From Symbiodinium microadriaticum (taxonomy: Eukaryota > Sar > Dinophyceae > Suessiales > Symbiodiniaceae), in NCBI GenBank assembly GCA_001939145.1, contig LSRX01000358.1:556384-620383 (forward strand): a stretch of 64,000 nt of DNA. The letters are read 5' to 3'. The position numbers were made by a program, and so were the translations under genes. Below, in pieces: positions 10,838 to 23,400 of this stretch. The notes under the pieces are model-generated. The model had not been told where the DNA came from and made no database searches. It saw nothing but the letters and a program-made list of their open reading frames with translations. Numbering within the stretch: position 1 is the stretch's first letter; each line of letters starts with the position of its first letter.

Positions 10838-13800
10838 ACCCAAGTCGCAACTTTCGCCTCGGCACATCCAGGAGTACTGCAGCATGGGCGATTTGGTGAA
10901 GGACTCGCTGTGTTACTACGAGGGCTACCAGAAAAAGGCTGGCGAGTCCTTTCATCAGCAGCTGCAGCGGCAGCTCGCGGAGGACTCTCGGTTCCTTCAA
11001 CTTCAAGTTCGCATGTCAGAATAGGTAAACCGTATTACTAAAGACAAGCATTCAGGATTTCGAGGAGTCTGGACAGGCGCTCTTGGAGCAAGGAGAGGTT
11101 GAAGCTGAGTCTGCGATCGCCAAAGGGAGCGCCGCTTCGGTGCGGCGGCTGCTGGAGTTGCTGCAGCAACTCATGCAGCTGCATGAAGCCTGTACGAAGG
11201 CTGAGAAAGGTAGCGATACAGACCTGTGGTGGAAGGTCAAAATCGAAGTGAATGAGAACGGTGCGTGTACCAAGTTTCACGATGATCTTGTTGAGGTTCG
11301 CTTTGCCATGACGCTTGCTGGCGACGGCACAGTTCTAGCCGACAACATAGCAGTCGATTGGGATTTCTATGAGTCCTGTAACGGTGTTATTTCATCTGTT
11401 GGCGAAGCAGATGCACCGGGACATGCGCAGGGTCGCATCCAAGCTTGGAACCAGCGCGTCTGCAGGAGTGAGCTGGCAACCGAGCCAGGCGACGTGTCGA
11501 TCATGAAAGGAGGCCGACTCACGCATCGGCCTTGTTTGCATCGAGCCCCGTACTCCGCTGACGTCGGTTTGGAGCCAGCTCGGCTTCTTATCACCCTGGA
11601 CCGCCTCACTCGAGATGAGCTGCAAGAGTTTGTGAAGATGGATTTTGGAGATGCGGAAGCAGAGGAAGCGGAGGAGCAAAAGAAAGACCAAGGGACTTCC
11701 GGGCTTCTCCCGGTCACTGTTCTCAGCGGTTTCTTGGGTGCCGGCAAGACGACCCTGCTCACACATATGCTGCAAAATCAGGAGGGTCTCCGCGTGGCCG
11801 TGATTGTCAATGACATGGCGGAGGTCAACATCGATGCCACACTGGTCAAGACCGGCGCCGAAGTTTTGAAAAGCAAGGACAAGATGGTCGAGCTGCAGAA
11901 TGGTTGCATTTGCTGCACGCTCCGAGAAGATCTAATAGAGAACGTGGCTAAGCTGGCCGCGGAGGGACGCTTTGACTACCTGGTCATCGAGCGTCTAAGC
12001 ATTGGTTGGATCAAGCTTTTCGGGATGCAACAATGATTTTTCGTCATGCGGGAGCATAGCATAACATAGCCTGTAGCAGCTGGGGCCATTCGTTCTCGGG
12101 CCATGCTTGAGCCCAAGCAGCGTCCAGGAGCACAGGTATCTCCGAGCCTATGCCTGTGGCGACCACATTCGTGAGCGAGCATGAAGGCAAAAAGCTCCTG
12201 GGCAGCGTTGCTCGTTTGGATACCCTGGTCACAGTGGTGGATGCGGTGAACTTTTTGAAGGACTACGATATGGGCCAGAAGCTCGCAGACAGGCCTGTCT
12301 TGGGTGCTGAGGAGTCGGATCAGTGACCTGGCCCATGAGGGACAGGATTCCACCACAAAATTACAGTACTGGATTTCCGGTGTGGGATTTTCCCAGGTGA
12401 ACTAGAAATCGAAGCTCGCATTGCAAACATTTGCTCACCCAAGGCGAACTATTTCGCAACTCCTTATCGACCAAGTGGAGTGCTCCAACATCATCGTGCT
12501 GAATAAGATTGACCTCATCTCCGAGAAAGAAACCATGCAAATGGAGACACTTCTTCGGCAGCTGAACCCGAAGGCAAGGATTGTCCGGTCCTCGTATGCG
12601 AAAGTGGATCTCGATCTCTTGTTCAACACGGGCAGCTTCGACATGGCTGAGGCTCAGGAGATGCCTGGGTGGTTCCAGGAATTGGAGGGGGGTCATGTGC
12701 CAGAGAGCCAGGAATACGGCATCTCCAGCTTCGTGTTTCGAGCTCAGAGGCCTTTCGATCCCGAGCGGCTGGATCAGTTCATTACCGCTGGACTTCATGG
12801 CATCATTCGCTCGAAGGGCCTCCTGTGGGTCGCCGGCCTTGCATGCAGCTTGACGTGGCATCAGGCGTGCCACCACGCCCAACCGATGAACCACTATGTG
12901 GATAGTTCTCCGAACTATCGCCTCTCTTGGGGTCCTTTTGATCAGGGTGGCCTCGTATTTTGGGGACCTAAAAGGGGCTTTACTTTAGAGAACTACCCCT
13001 GCACGGCCCAAGGCCCTAATGACCCGAAGCCTGGGCCGAGAAGCTTCCGAACCGAAGACAGGCAGGCTCCTCTATGGGAATGCAGCCCGGTCCGGTTTGG
13101 CTCCACGGAAACGTCGACCCCAGTGAGCGCCTGTGCTCAGACTGGTAAGGCAGCCTCCGATATTTCTTCGACACGGTCGCGGGCGGTACTTCGCACCTTC
13201 TTTTGTCTACTCATTTCCCAAGCAGCCTACAACACACTATGGGGTTCTAGTTGTAACGATGGTGCAGAGAATGGGTTAGCATCCGCACGGCACGCATGGG
13301 ACAGCTTTGTCGGGGATGCGGCTCCTGTGGCAGGCTCGTATTTTAGTTCGAATCCTGTTTACAGGGGATCGTTGTGGACACTCTTCGGGAGGTCGGCTCT
13401 GCAAACTCCAATACATGGACCATTCTTTGACATCGGAAAACCTAGAATCGCTGCAGTACTTGAGGTTGTCTTTCCGAGTCCTGCCAGCAAAAGGGGTGAA
13501 GCATTTTGGCAGTGGTCTGGCAATCCGCCAGTATTTGCGGGAAAGCATCTGGGCCGTGGTCCTGAATCCGCCAGTACTTGCGGGAGAGTGGTTTGGTTGT
13601 GTCCTGTGGTTTTGGTGGTCTTCTAGTGGTCTCCTCGTGGTCTCTCGTCTCCTGGTTGTCGCGGTGGGCCCCACCAATCGTGGCAGTCATGGTCGTCGCG
13701 GTGCTTTTGCTCACTAGGTTTTAGCTTTGATTGTTTTTGCACGCCATGCGAACAAGACAGCCTCCTTTGTCGGCCCAACAGTTGGTGATGTGAGCACGGC

Positions 13801-14929
13801 TTCAGGTCTTCAGGCCAAGGAGCCCCTTGCTTGTCGGGTCGCAAGTAAGGTGGCCTCCAGATACGCCGGAAGAGTACCGAAACGCACCATTTGGAGACAT
13901 GCGCCAGGAGCTCTCCCGGCTTGCCGCTTCTGTAGGAACGCCTTTCTTCGGAACCCCCTGCTTTGGGGTAGTAGCCCGGGGATTCAAAGATCAGATACTT
14001 GCAATTGAATGGGAAACTCTTTGAACCCCAAACTTCAAGCAACTCCTGGCCTTGACGAATCATCAACAACCTGCAACGTTTTAAACAACACAAACACCCA
14101 TCTTCTCACACCGTACATGGGCCTACATCTCCCAAGCGAGGCCGTCGTCATATGCTTAAAGCCCCAAGTGCCAACCCAGACTCTTCCACTTAAATCCCAG
14201 ACCCTGAACTTGCGCTACAGGCCAAAATCCCGACCTTCCCAACCCTAAGCTTCCTCAGGCCGAAGGCTTCAGCCTTTAAGCCGTCTAACCGTCTCAACAT
14301 CCATTGCATCCATCTCTAAAGCCTGTCCGACGCGAGGAGTTGGTCTTCATTGGCCGGAACTTCGACGAAGCGAATCTGCGGAGGCGCTTGGAGCAGGCAC
14401 CTTTCGGGAGTGTTGGTCTCAGTCTCCTTTTCTGTTCTGTAAGGCTGCAACAACAGGGCTTCATGTTGCTCTGCCTTTGGTGAGACGTCCCAAACAGCAA
14501 CCTAGAGCTCAGATTTCGAGAGGCGTTTTGGGCAAGTTTCTAGGCTTCGTGGACGCGTTTGTGTTGATTGGGGAAAGCTGGCATCTGCGGCGATCTGCAG
14601 GAATTCTGCTGCCGGATTTGACGCACGGTGCTTCGAAAGTGCGATCGGGGGTGCATGGCCGACTCGTACAGACCCCAAAGCCCTAAGCCGGAATTCCTAA
14701 AGTGATGTGCAGCCAACCCTACTTGTGGGCATTGATCCCGGCCCTGCGAGTGGGAACAGTTCATGCGCAGCTTGAAGCCAAAGCCCAATGTGGTGGAGCT
14801 TAAACAGGAAGCGACAAAACGATCGTCACCGTTATGTAGGCCCTAAGTTGTACGCAGGCACTGCTGACAGATGCAGAGTTCCAGGATTTGCAGGATCTTG
14901 AAGACTCTTGGCTGGGAGCTTCGGGTTAA
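10838..14929 (+). CDS. DUF1826-CobW fusion, COG0523 GTPase metal chaperone
   Basis: A GTPase of the COG0523/CobW family, which as a family load or traffic metal ions such as zinc or cobalt, fused to an N-terminal DUF1826-like domain. Exons by frame continuity: about 10838-11018, 11056-11990, 12128-12322, 12444 to about 12866, about 13815-13907, 14337-14396 and 14858-14929 (TAA). Visible motifs are Walker [13 protein letters not shown], the metal-binding [11 protein letters not shown] (CxCC), VVDAVNF, switch-like STGISEP rebuilt across an intron, NKIDLIS, the C-domain RSKGLLW, then GDMRQ+[14 protein letters not shown] and the terminal LLTDAEF. All parts of a full COG0523 protein are present, about 650 residues in total. 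Introns use GA (11019, 13908), GC (11991, 14397) and GT (12323) donors. The start is unresolved: an in-frame ATG lies at 10884, or an upstream exon (ATG 10773) exists. Family assignment is very sure; exact ends of exons 4 and 5 are not. Confidence 0.9.
11056..11640 (+). other. DUF1826-like domain of the CobW fusion
   Basis: This part of the second exon precedes the GTPase domain in the same frame. It carries [19 protein letters not shown], which resembles the DUF1826 pattern of a glycine-rich GxGTxxL segment followed by AVDxxxx, and then [15 protein letters not shown] and [10 protein letters not shown], which resemble the GDVALLKG, VHRSPP and RLLLTLD stretches of that family. In bacteria, DUF1826 genes are reported beside COG0523 genes in zinc-starvation (Zur) contexts, so a fusion fits a shared job in metal supply. 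The residues before it (10838-11040) form a Gln/Glu-rich helical region. An acidic linker ([11 protein letters not shown]) joins the domain to the GTPase. Assignment rests on my reading of motifs, not on a profile search. Confidence 0.65.
13510..13600. repeat. Short hairpin-forming direct repeat
   Basis: ATCCGCCAGTATTTGCGGGA and ATCCGCCAGTACTTGCGGGA occur about 48 bases apart. Each contains CCGC...GCGG ends that could pair as a small hairpin. It lies in the long intron between the fourth and fifth exons of the CobW-fusion gene. Confidence 0.55.
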
Positions 14930-15690
14930 GAACTTGGCGGGGGACTTGTTCAATCTTCGATGCTTGGACAAAGATTGATTGAGGGCCAAAAGACTCGTCA
15001 GGAGCCTTTGCTGATAGATCGCAGAGTACAAGCAGCAGCAGGTTGTTGATGATGGTGGGTACTCTGAGCTGCCAGAGCCATGTGCGGGTTTCTTTCGGAT
15101 GACTTCTTGGGGCAGTAACCTAGTAAGGAGCTAGCCTTGTGCCACACCGCCAAGGCTCGCGAAGAGATGATGCAGGCCGAATGGTCTGGGGAAGTGAGAA
15201 TTTGGCTTTCCTTGCGTGATAGTGTCGAGGGGCTCAAGTTTCAAATTTGGGATTTTTGGTTCGGGGTGTGAGGCGTTGTAGTGTCGATTGGCTCAGGGTT
15301 CAAATTTGAGATTTTGGTTCGGGGTGTAAGGCCTCGTGGCTCGAGCAAGGCTAAGTCTCCGCGTCGGCACTTGCGCATGGCGGAGCTTTCCTTAGACTTG
15401 TGTACCCAACCTCAGCCTACCCTGCAGGCAACGCAAATTCACCCCTGGGCGGGGACTGCATCCAGAAGCACTTCTGAACCGGGCACGGGAAGTCAGCGCA
15501 GGGGGCCTTGAGTTATGGCTGAGAGTGCGAGCTCTCGCGAATGATGAATGCGGCCCTGGCGCAAGCGCGGCTAGCGTCCTGCAATGCTATGACCAATGGC
15601 GCAAACAGTGGCCGCCTCGACGCCCCCCTGGTAGCTAGGCAACCCTTTCTGCAACCTGACACGGTTGTTGCTCCGAAAACCTCCGTGACT
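14930..15690. other. Intergenic, no gene recognised
   Basis: No family motif or convincing frame. A duplicated phrase around TTTGGGATTTTTGGTTCGGGGTGTGAGGC / TTTGAGATTTTGGTTCGGGGTGTAAGGC (about 15240 and 15305) shows a local tandem copy of about 65 bases. Confidence 0.45.
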
Positions 15691-15929
15691 GGCGTGCTTG
15701 AATGACACAGGTCGCAAGGACCTACCGTTATTGGCAGCTCAGACAAAGCTTCTTGTGCTGGAGGAGGCAGGCGCCAGAAGCGACGATTGCTTCTGCAGTC
15801 CACGATTTTCGCCAGCCCCCGGCAGCGATGCCGCGAGGACAAGAACGTCGTCTCGCTCGCCGTGTTCATGACCGCGCTAAGCGAGATAGATAAGTCCCGG
15901 CTCCGTGAGCCCAAACGAGCCGCCACCGA

Positions 15930-18160
15930 AGATTGGCGTGCGCGCGGGCACCCTACCGAGGCCATCACCAAACATGTGCGGCTCCCCGATACCCACTCTT
16001 TTGGACATGGAACACGCCTGCCGGCGCCAGCAAAAAGGGAAGGCCCCTGGTCCTGACCTTGTGTTCTGAACGAGCTATGGCGCGAATGTCCAGCATATGC
16101 AAGGGAATGGTTCTGGGGCATGTGTGTTTTCGCATGGCACTCTCGGGACATGAACCTGCGCAATTTAAGCGCGCACTAGCTGCACTAACGCGTAACTATA
16201 CGTCGATTGCGTTATTAAACGGCATGGCACAGACATCTCCGTCGTACCGTCGGGCAGTCTGTGCTCAAAGGGTACGTAGTACGATGACCTCCATCTGGGA
16301 GGACGCCGTGGAATGCTCGTAGGTTTTGCAGCAACCGTTTACAGAGCTGCTTGTGAGCTCAGTGCTCAGTGGGGCCGGAGCAATGCTGTGCTGCGCTGCT
16401 TGTCGACATCCAGGCTGTTTACTATGAGGCGAGTCACCGAGACAGCTTGGATGACCCCAGTGAAGGCTTACCGACCGAGCACCCTTGGGATACTGGCTCA
16501 TGACCTCCTCAACACAGCGGCTTACAGTAGCTGGGAGTACCGGAAGAAGAACGGCTGTTACTTCAAGACGGTGTCTTGTGAGCATGTGTTCATGGCCACT
16601 CGGGGATCGCGTCCGGGTGACGGGTTGGCTGACATCATTTTCGGGGCACATTTCTCAGTGGCTTTGAACCACATTGTCATTGGACGTGTCTGTGCCGCTG
16701 AGGGCACTGGTCACCGGGCCACCGGGGAGCTTATTTTGGATGCACTGACGCCATCCTCTCGCTCGGTTGGGCTGACGACTTGGCAATTTTGTCAGAATAT
16801 GACTATGAGATGCAGGTCGAGTTGCAGCATCAATTTCCTCGCATTGCTCAAATCGTGATACTGAAGCCCTACTTGAGGTCATTCAGGTCCGGAGAAGATC
16901 TGTTGTCAGAGGCTTCCGCCATCCCGCTTGGGACCGGTCAATATCTGTGCTTCGCTCCGGAGTACCGCTATGTCGGCGTCGCGCAGACGCCTTGGATGTC
17001 CGACGAATCTTGCCAGCTGGCTACGCTACGCTTGCGACGTCGGTTGCTGTTTCTTCAAGAACCTGGAGCCCACTGAATGGCTTCTTGAGCGCGCAGCACG
17101 CGCGTTAGTCGGTTCCTGGGCGTACGGACACCTGCTCGCCAAGCCAGTCTTGCTCGCCATAATTACTGGGGCTAGAACACGCTGCCACCATTGCAAGACC
17201 CCGATTGGTGATTCAGCTGGTTTCGAAGGCTCCCCAAGCTGTCTGCCGGGCCGCTCCTCAAGGCATGCCGACGTCTTAGTCGGTGGGCTACTCAGCTGCA
17301 GTCGCTCTGGGATGTCTGGAGAGGTGTTGTTGTGCCCAGTGGCCAGGCAAAAAGCTGTTCTGGAGCAGGAGCAAGTGCTTCAACGTCACATGTGTGGGGC
17401 TACGCTCCCCAGCCGACACGGCCTTGCTGCACACATGCACCGCCGACACTCTGTTGTCAACTGCGTTACCAGGTTTACGCACAGCACAGCCTGCCTCTGG
17501 TGTCGCACGGAGCACCACTCCACTGACCGCCTTAAATATCTCCTCAAGGTCAGCGCTGCCTGTATGCACGGCCTCCGTGTACAGACCGGCGAGGTTTATG
17601 AATATTCTTGCCGGACCCATCAAAGCCACTGCCCAGCGGCACGCGGCTGCCGAGAACCGCATCTGCACTGACGCAGAGCTCGGTGATGAGTTATTTGCAT
17701 GTACCAGGGCTCGCGATGTTTACCAGTGGCCGGATGATGTCCAGGCGCTCCTGCACCGTCCCCAGGCCCTCCCACTCTGCCTTGTGCTCCAACGGAGAAC
17801 GCCTTCTCCGTTATGGGCCGGGCTCCTAGCTGGCGCGTTCGCCTGCCAACTTCCGGCAACCTGGCACAAGTTCTGGCTTCTGTGGTACTCACTCCAGCAT
17901 CACTCCCCTTGGTCGCCTTCCTTCTTCCGCGGCGCTCAAGTTTTGGGACGCTCGTGTCTGGCTGCCCTTCCAATCACAGCAACGGGCCACCCAGTGGTCT
18001 TCTCGACTTATTGACGGCAACTGTGACCCTTCGCACTGTCTGCTGTGGGCTGCAGTTGCGTGGTTTGGTTTGGATTTGTGGGGTACCGAGTCGCCGGCAT
18101 TCTTCTGTTACGTGCCCTGCTGCCTGAGGCCCACTTCCATACCATCTGGACCCCCGCGCC
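15930..18160 (+). mobile_element. Decayed non-LTR retrotransposon with reverse transcriptase and zinc fingers
   Basis: Reverse-transcriptase signatures occur in order but in different frames. KGKAPGPD lies near 16035. YTSIALLNGMA lies near 16195-16230. RPGDGLADIIF lies near 16610. The catalytic block WADDLAIL lies at 16768-16791, where the usual Phe/Tyr of the xADD box is Trp. PEYRYVGVAQTPW lies near 16960. Downstream, a C2H2-type segment (CGATLPSRHGLAAHMHRRH, about 17390-17455) and CLWC...H-like residues near 17490-17560 resemble the zinc fingers that follow the reverse transcriptase in dinoflagellate non-LTR elements. Changes of frame between these blocks show it is inactive. The endonuclease domain and element ends were not found. 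Tail frames at 17700-18160 may belong to it. Confidence 0.75.
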
Positions 18161-18429
18161 ACCTGTTTGTGGCTGCGCATGCATCCCGGTCTCCACCCTG
18201 CTGTCGTCAAGTCTCGTTTCCCTGTTCTCTTCCTCCTCTGCCGAATTTTCGCCTCGGGTCCTCCCTGTCCGTTCTTCTTGCATATACGGGACTCGGTCGC
18301 TGTACAGCAGTTGAGGCTGCTGATCGCGTTTCACGCTTTTTCATTTCTTTGGCCACGTCGCGTACAGCGCGCGCATTGTTGGCCTTGCATGGTAGGCGCA
18401 CCGGACTCTTGGGACCGATTGGCGAGTGA

Positions 18430-20440
18430 GTGAGTGAGTTCGGGGTGTAGAGTTTGGAATCATCCATAACCAGGGATGGCCATAAATCACCATGTTTAGG
18501 GCAGTTTAGGGCACGGGGATCATGCTTTGTCCATGAGCAGAAGCGTGGGTGTCCATAGGTTGATTGGAGGACTTTTCTTCAACTTCAAGATGCTGTCGGG
18601 AAAGAGGCTGAAAGCTCCAGTGGCTTAGGGTGTTGGCTCCCGGGCTTAAGGCCGTTAGGGCTTTCGGATCTTAGGTTCAGGTTTTAGGATTCAGGGCTCA
18701 GGGTTCCGGCTACAGAAGTGACGTGTGCCCTGCGTCGAAGGCATTCAGCCAAGGCTGAGACACAATGTCGGCTTCGAGTGAGCTGAATCGAGGGGTGAGT
18801 TTTTGGCTGGAGTTGCGCATCACAGTGGACTCAATGGAAGTCTCGGTCAACTGAGTCTGTGGATCGCAGCTTCAGGATTATGTGAAAATTGCGAATGTTA
18901 TGTTACATGTTGTAGAACCTTCCAAGGGCGCTTTAGGAGTTTCTCCCTGGACCCGCTGTGAGCTGGAAGTTTCCCTGAAAGTATCGCGGGACTTTTAGCA
19001 ACCATCATCAGGACTAGCATCACTGCAGATCCTGTATTGCTGGCTGGGTGATGATGACTATAGCTATAGTATGCCAGTACAGTCCGACGACAACATGACG
19101 AACCTTGCCTATAACTAGTTTTCAGCCACTAAGAGTGGAGGGTGCAAACACGACGTGCAGAAAAACAGGAAGGTTTGAGACGCGCACTTCAAGTTATCCA
19201 CTTGCATTGAGCATCCTAGCATATCCAACGCAGAGACCAGCTTCGCATGTACATTTATGCAGGGCTATGCATTTGCAAATGACAAAGTCTTTTCCGCCAC
19301 ACTCCTGCAGGCTGTAGCTAGAATGTTGCAGGCCTTTTAAGTGCCAATCAGATCACCATCCATATACCGTGAATCCTACGGATGCCATGCCACGCGTCAC
19401 GTTTCCCAACAGTCCCAACACGTCCATTCGGGGGTAGTCAGACCTTTGCTATCCCATACCTTTTCAAGGACTTACCATAAGAAGCATCGGAGAGCTTGGG
19501 GTTTTGGTCATGTCAAGATGCACGCACGAGCGTCATTATCTTGCTGAAGCGTGTGCCGTGCGACAGCCAAAGATATCCGCGTGAAAAGCCGCGACTTTCG
19601 CAGACAGACCGCATGGTGCAGACAGAGCCTTTGGATGCAACGGAAGAGGAGTGAGAAACAGAGGGGAGAGCTTTGGCGTAAGAGCGACGAGCAGCAGAGA
19701 GGGGGAGAGAGAGCGAGAGAGCGTGCGCGCGCTTTGCGGAAATGGCATGGACTCGCTTTTTCCGATTGAGACTACGTTTCAGCAACCCTTCACGGCCCGG
19801 TGATTGTGTGCGTGCATTTGTGTTCAACTTTCGTGGATTCTGTGATTTCGCAGTAAAGAAGATCAGCTTGTTGTGGCACACTGTCTTGTTTCTGGACAGC
19901 AGTAGCCTAGGCAAGCGAAACCAAGCCATAGCCGTAAAGTGTAACACAGGGCGGCGGCTGCACTGATGTGCGACCATACTACACAGGAGGCATCATACCC
20001 ATAATTCAACGACAGAATATTATTTCAGTAGCAACCACGACAGTAGGAAGCATCATGGACGCGCGTCTCATGCTTTTGAGGCCTACTCTCGCGTGGCCTG
20101 AGGCTCGTGGTGTGCTTTCCCCGTGTCAGGGGCATCAGACGCTGGAGTCTTGCCCTACGTCACCAAGACACTAAGATTTGAGGACTCGTTCTCATGAGGG
20201 TGATCACGACGGTTGTTGACTGCCGACAGTGACAGTGTTGCTGCTATTGCTCGCTGTCGTTACTTTTGGTCTAAACCCCTACAGCCCCAACGACTACCGG
20301 GAAGGTGTGTTGTGCTAAACTGTCAGCTTTAGAGCCCGGAGGCCAGGCCAAACGGTTAGACAACGCATAGGAAAACCCTCCCAACAGAAATTGGAAATAC
20401 ATCAGAACACCCTCAACAAGTTCTTTATGACCTCGCCCAA
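18430..20440. other. Intergenic, purine-rich patch, no gene
   Basis: No recognisable gene. A GA-rich patch with GAGAGAGAGCGAGAGAG lies at about 19640-19730. Open frames on both strands around 19500-19970 overlap each other and show no motif. Sequence just before 20442 should hold the missing first exon(s) of the HtrA gene, but I could not identify them. Confidence 0.4.
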
Positions 20441-20441
20441 G

Positions 20442-23400
20442 GTCACGAATGTGGTGGATACCGTCGGGCCGGCAGTGGTTGCCGTGAAGCATAAGGATGG
20501 CCGGGGCCAGGCAGGGGCTTTTTGAAGGTTGTGAGTTGTAAGGTTTTTGTTGAAAAACGGGTTGGGGCATTCCTTAAATCGATAAGCACCTTAATTGTTG
20601 GTGTTTACATGAGAGTCCCACATATATTTCTCAACCTCTCTTCCGGGGTTCCGCACTTGCAGGCTAAACGTTTGGTTTGGCCTTAGAATGGGGTGCGAGG
20701 CTTGTGGATTGAGTTTGGAGTTGGGGTTGTAGGGACAGGTGGTGTTTGCGGATTAGACTGAATGGACCTGGTCTGTAGAGCCGCTGGGTCTAGAGGTAAG
20801 AAGATGCTGTATGCTTTCTCCAACCGTGCTTCACCTAGCGAGGCAAAGTTGCGCGAAGCATCGATTTTCTTCGGACAGTGCTACAACTTGAAGCCGGATT
20901 ATAACGGGTAAGGTGATGCATGAGGATTGCAGATTCTAGTAGTCGCACTTATAAAGATGAGAGGGCTCTCGGCTGGATTTTAATTTGTTTCGGAGCAGCG
21001 GAGAAACTTATGTATTCAGCAATCCCGGTATGTGGCACGCCCTGAGGCATTGGGCACATGGGGCGAGCTTAACTGAATCCATGCCGCTAAGAAAAATGAG
21101 ATCGAAGATAAGACAATCGTAAACGGCCCTTCGACCCGAGCGACAATGCTTATCCCGAAGCTCATACAGAAGCAACTAACTGAAGCTCAGCCTTGCCAAA
21201 GCATTAGAGCCCTAAGCCCAAATCCCATTCCAAACTTAAGACTGCAAGCCTGCTCAACGCAAAACCCTGAACCCCGAACCCTAAGGCCCTGAAGAAAGCC
21301 TATACTGACCTGCAAGGGCAGTGGTTTTATCTTCAGCTCCGATGGGTACATCCTCACTAACGATCACGTGTCAGGGCCAAAGGCAGAAGCAACTCAAAAC
21401 ATATTTCTTGCACGGGTCTTGTAAGTATGTTTTTGGTTTTTCATGGGCTTTTATGTCAGGGCCCAAGGCGTCAGTAATTCAGTCCCGATTCTAGACATTA
21501 GCTTCGGCTTCCTTGGTGCGAGATTGCGAGGCTGACTCTATAATTCCGTTGGGCTTGTGTCTTCAGTATGTTCCACAAAGCCTGGAAATTTAATGAACTG
21601 CGGTGCAAGGGCCGCTTGTAGTTGGCCTTGTAGTTACCTCAGTGGAGAAAGCAGCTTCAGCAGAGAGTTGCTGTTGTGCCAGATGTTGTCTTTGTCATGC
21701 CCGGTCCTTGAATACCCGAGGGATGATCGGATAACTTGATGGTGAGCCCCCGCTATAGTGGCATTCGGGTACCATCAATCAAGTCTCGCCGGGCTCGGGT
21801 TGTAGACTGAGGCTGGGAGACGCATCTGGCTCGGAGATCATGGTGTCGCTTACAGATGTCCGTCACCCAGCGCTGGAACTAACATCATGGCACATGACCT
21901 TGCCCTGTTTACGGACGGTCAGGAATCGCAAACTCGAAAACATGTCGAACCGCTTCGCATGGCCAAGGATACCGTGCTGCAAGCCGAACTAGTGGGGCGC
22001 GACCCACCCACTGATGTGGGCATCTTGCGCATCCCTTCTCGCAGCAGGCTTCTGACAAAGTGCTGAAGATCAAATCAATGCGCCCCCGCATGCACTGTTG
22101 AAAAACTTTAGGCCGGAACGGTGTCCTTCCGCCAATTGGCAGGCCCTTACCAGCTGTCGAGCTGGGCGATTCGACGAAGCTGCGGGTTGGACAGCTCGTC
22201 GTTGCCATCGGCAATCCGCTCGGTCCGGCTTCCAAAGATTCGTTGAAACATGTTGAAAAGAGGGTCCGGGCAGGATCACAAACGCCAGGGCAGCCCTAAA
22301 CCTCGAAAGCATACAGTTTAAATTTTACACCCTAAACCCTACGCTTCAAGCCTGAATCTCTAAACCTTCAGCTGCAAACCCTAAACCGTGAGCCGCACGG
22401 CCTGAACCCTAAACCGTAAGACCTAAGCCCTAAGCCCCTGCCATTACGTCAGGCTACGCCAGCTCAGTGAGCTCTGGGGTCGTCTCAGCCCTTGGTCGGT
22501 CGCTGCGATCGCAATCAGGCCGGCTGGTTGTGCGGAGCTCAGCTTGCAGAGTTGGGATGTAAGGTATATGAAGAGCTTAGCGGCTTACAGGGCGTAGGGT
22601 TTCACTGGGGCTAGGGCTTAGGGCAGCAAGGTTTAGGGTTTACAAAACTTGAGGAATTGGATTTGGAAGCGGATGGTAGCATGTGCCATCAGCCCTCGCA
22701 GCGCTTTGAGTCTATCATCAATAATTCGGAAGACAGAACCCAATGCACGATGCATGATGAGATGACGGTACCTAAATATGATAAACAGGGAAGAAGCCTG
22801 GGACGAACGCACAATCGCCTTGCATCTGAGGACAACATCATCCAGTGTCAGGCTTAGCATAGGCTTAGCATAGTGTCCACGACTGATAAAACCTAAGCAC
22901 CCCGCCTCTTCACACCTCTAGGACGGACACCGCCATCAATCCGGGCAACTCCGGTGGCCCGTTGGTGGACGCCAACTGCAAGGCCCACGTTTGCAGATGA
23001 AGCTTGGGTAAGTGCAGGCTCGTGAGTGGGCGTCGGGAGTTGAATGGGTGTGGGGGGGGGTCCTTCACAGGGTTTGGCTTTGGATGCTTAGTGAGGAAGA
23101 ACTTAACAGAATCGAGATAAGCAGACAGAGCGGCTCATGTGCCTTCCAGGCGGTGGGCATGAACACAGCCATCGTGGCCGGGACTGCTGCGGGTTGGGAC
23201 TCTGATTTCCGATCTTGCTGCGAGGAGTGCACTGAGGTGTTCGGAAGCCGTCAGAGGGTGTGTAGGCTCTGCATGGCTCTGCGCCTGGCTGCGTTTCCCT
23301 GACACTTCACCTGGCCCTTGTGTGGAAGCCAAGATCTTGTTTCACCCATCGTGGCACTTGGCTTCTGTTCGACGGCAGTTGGACCAACACGTAGCGACAA

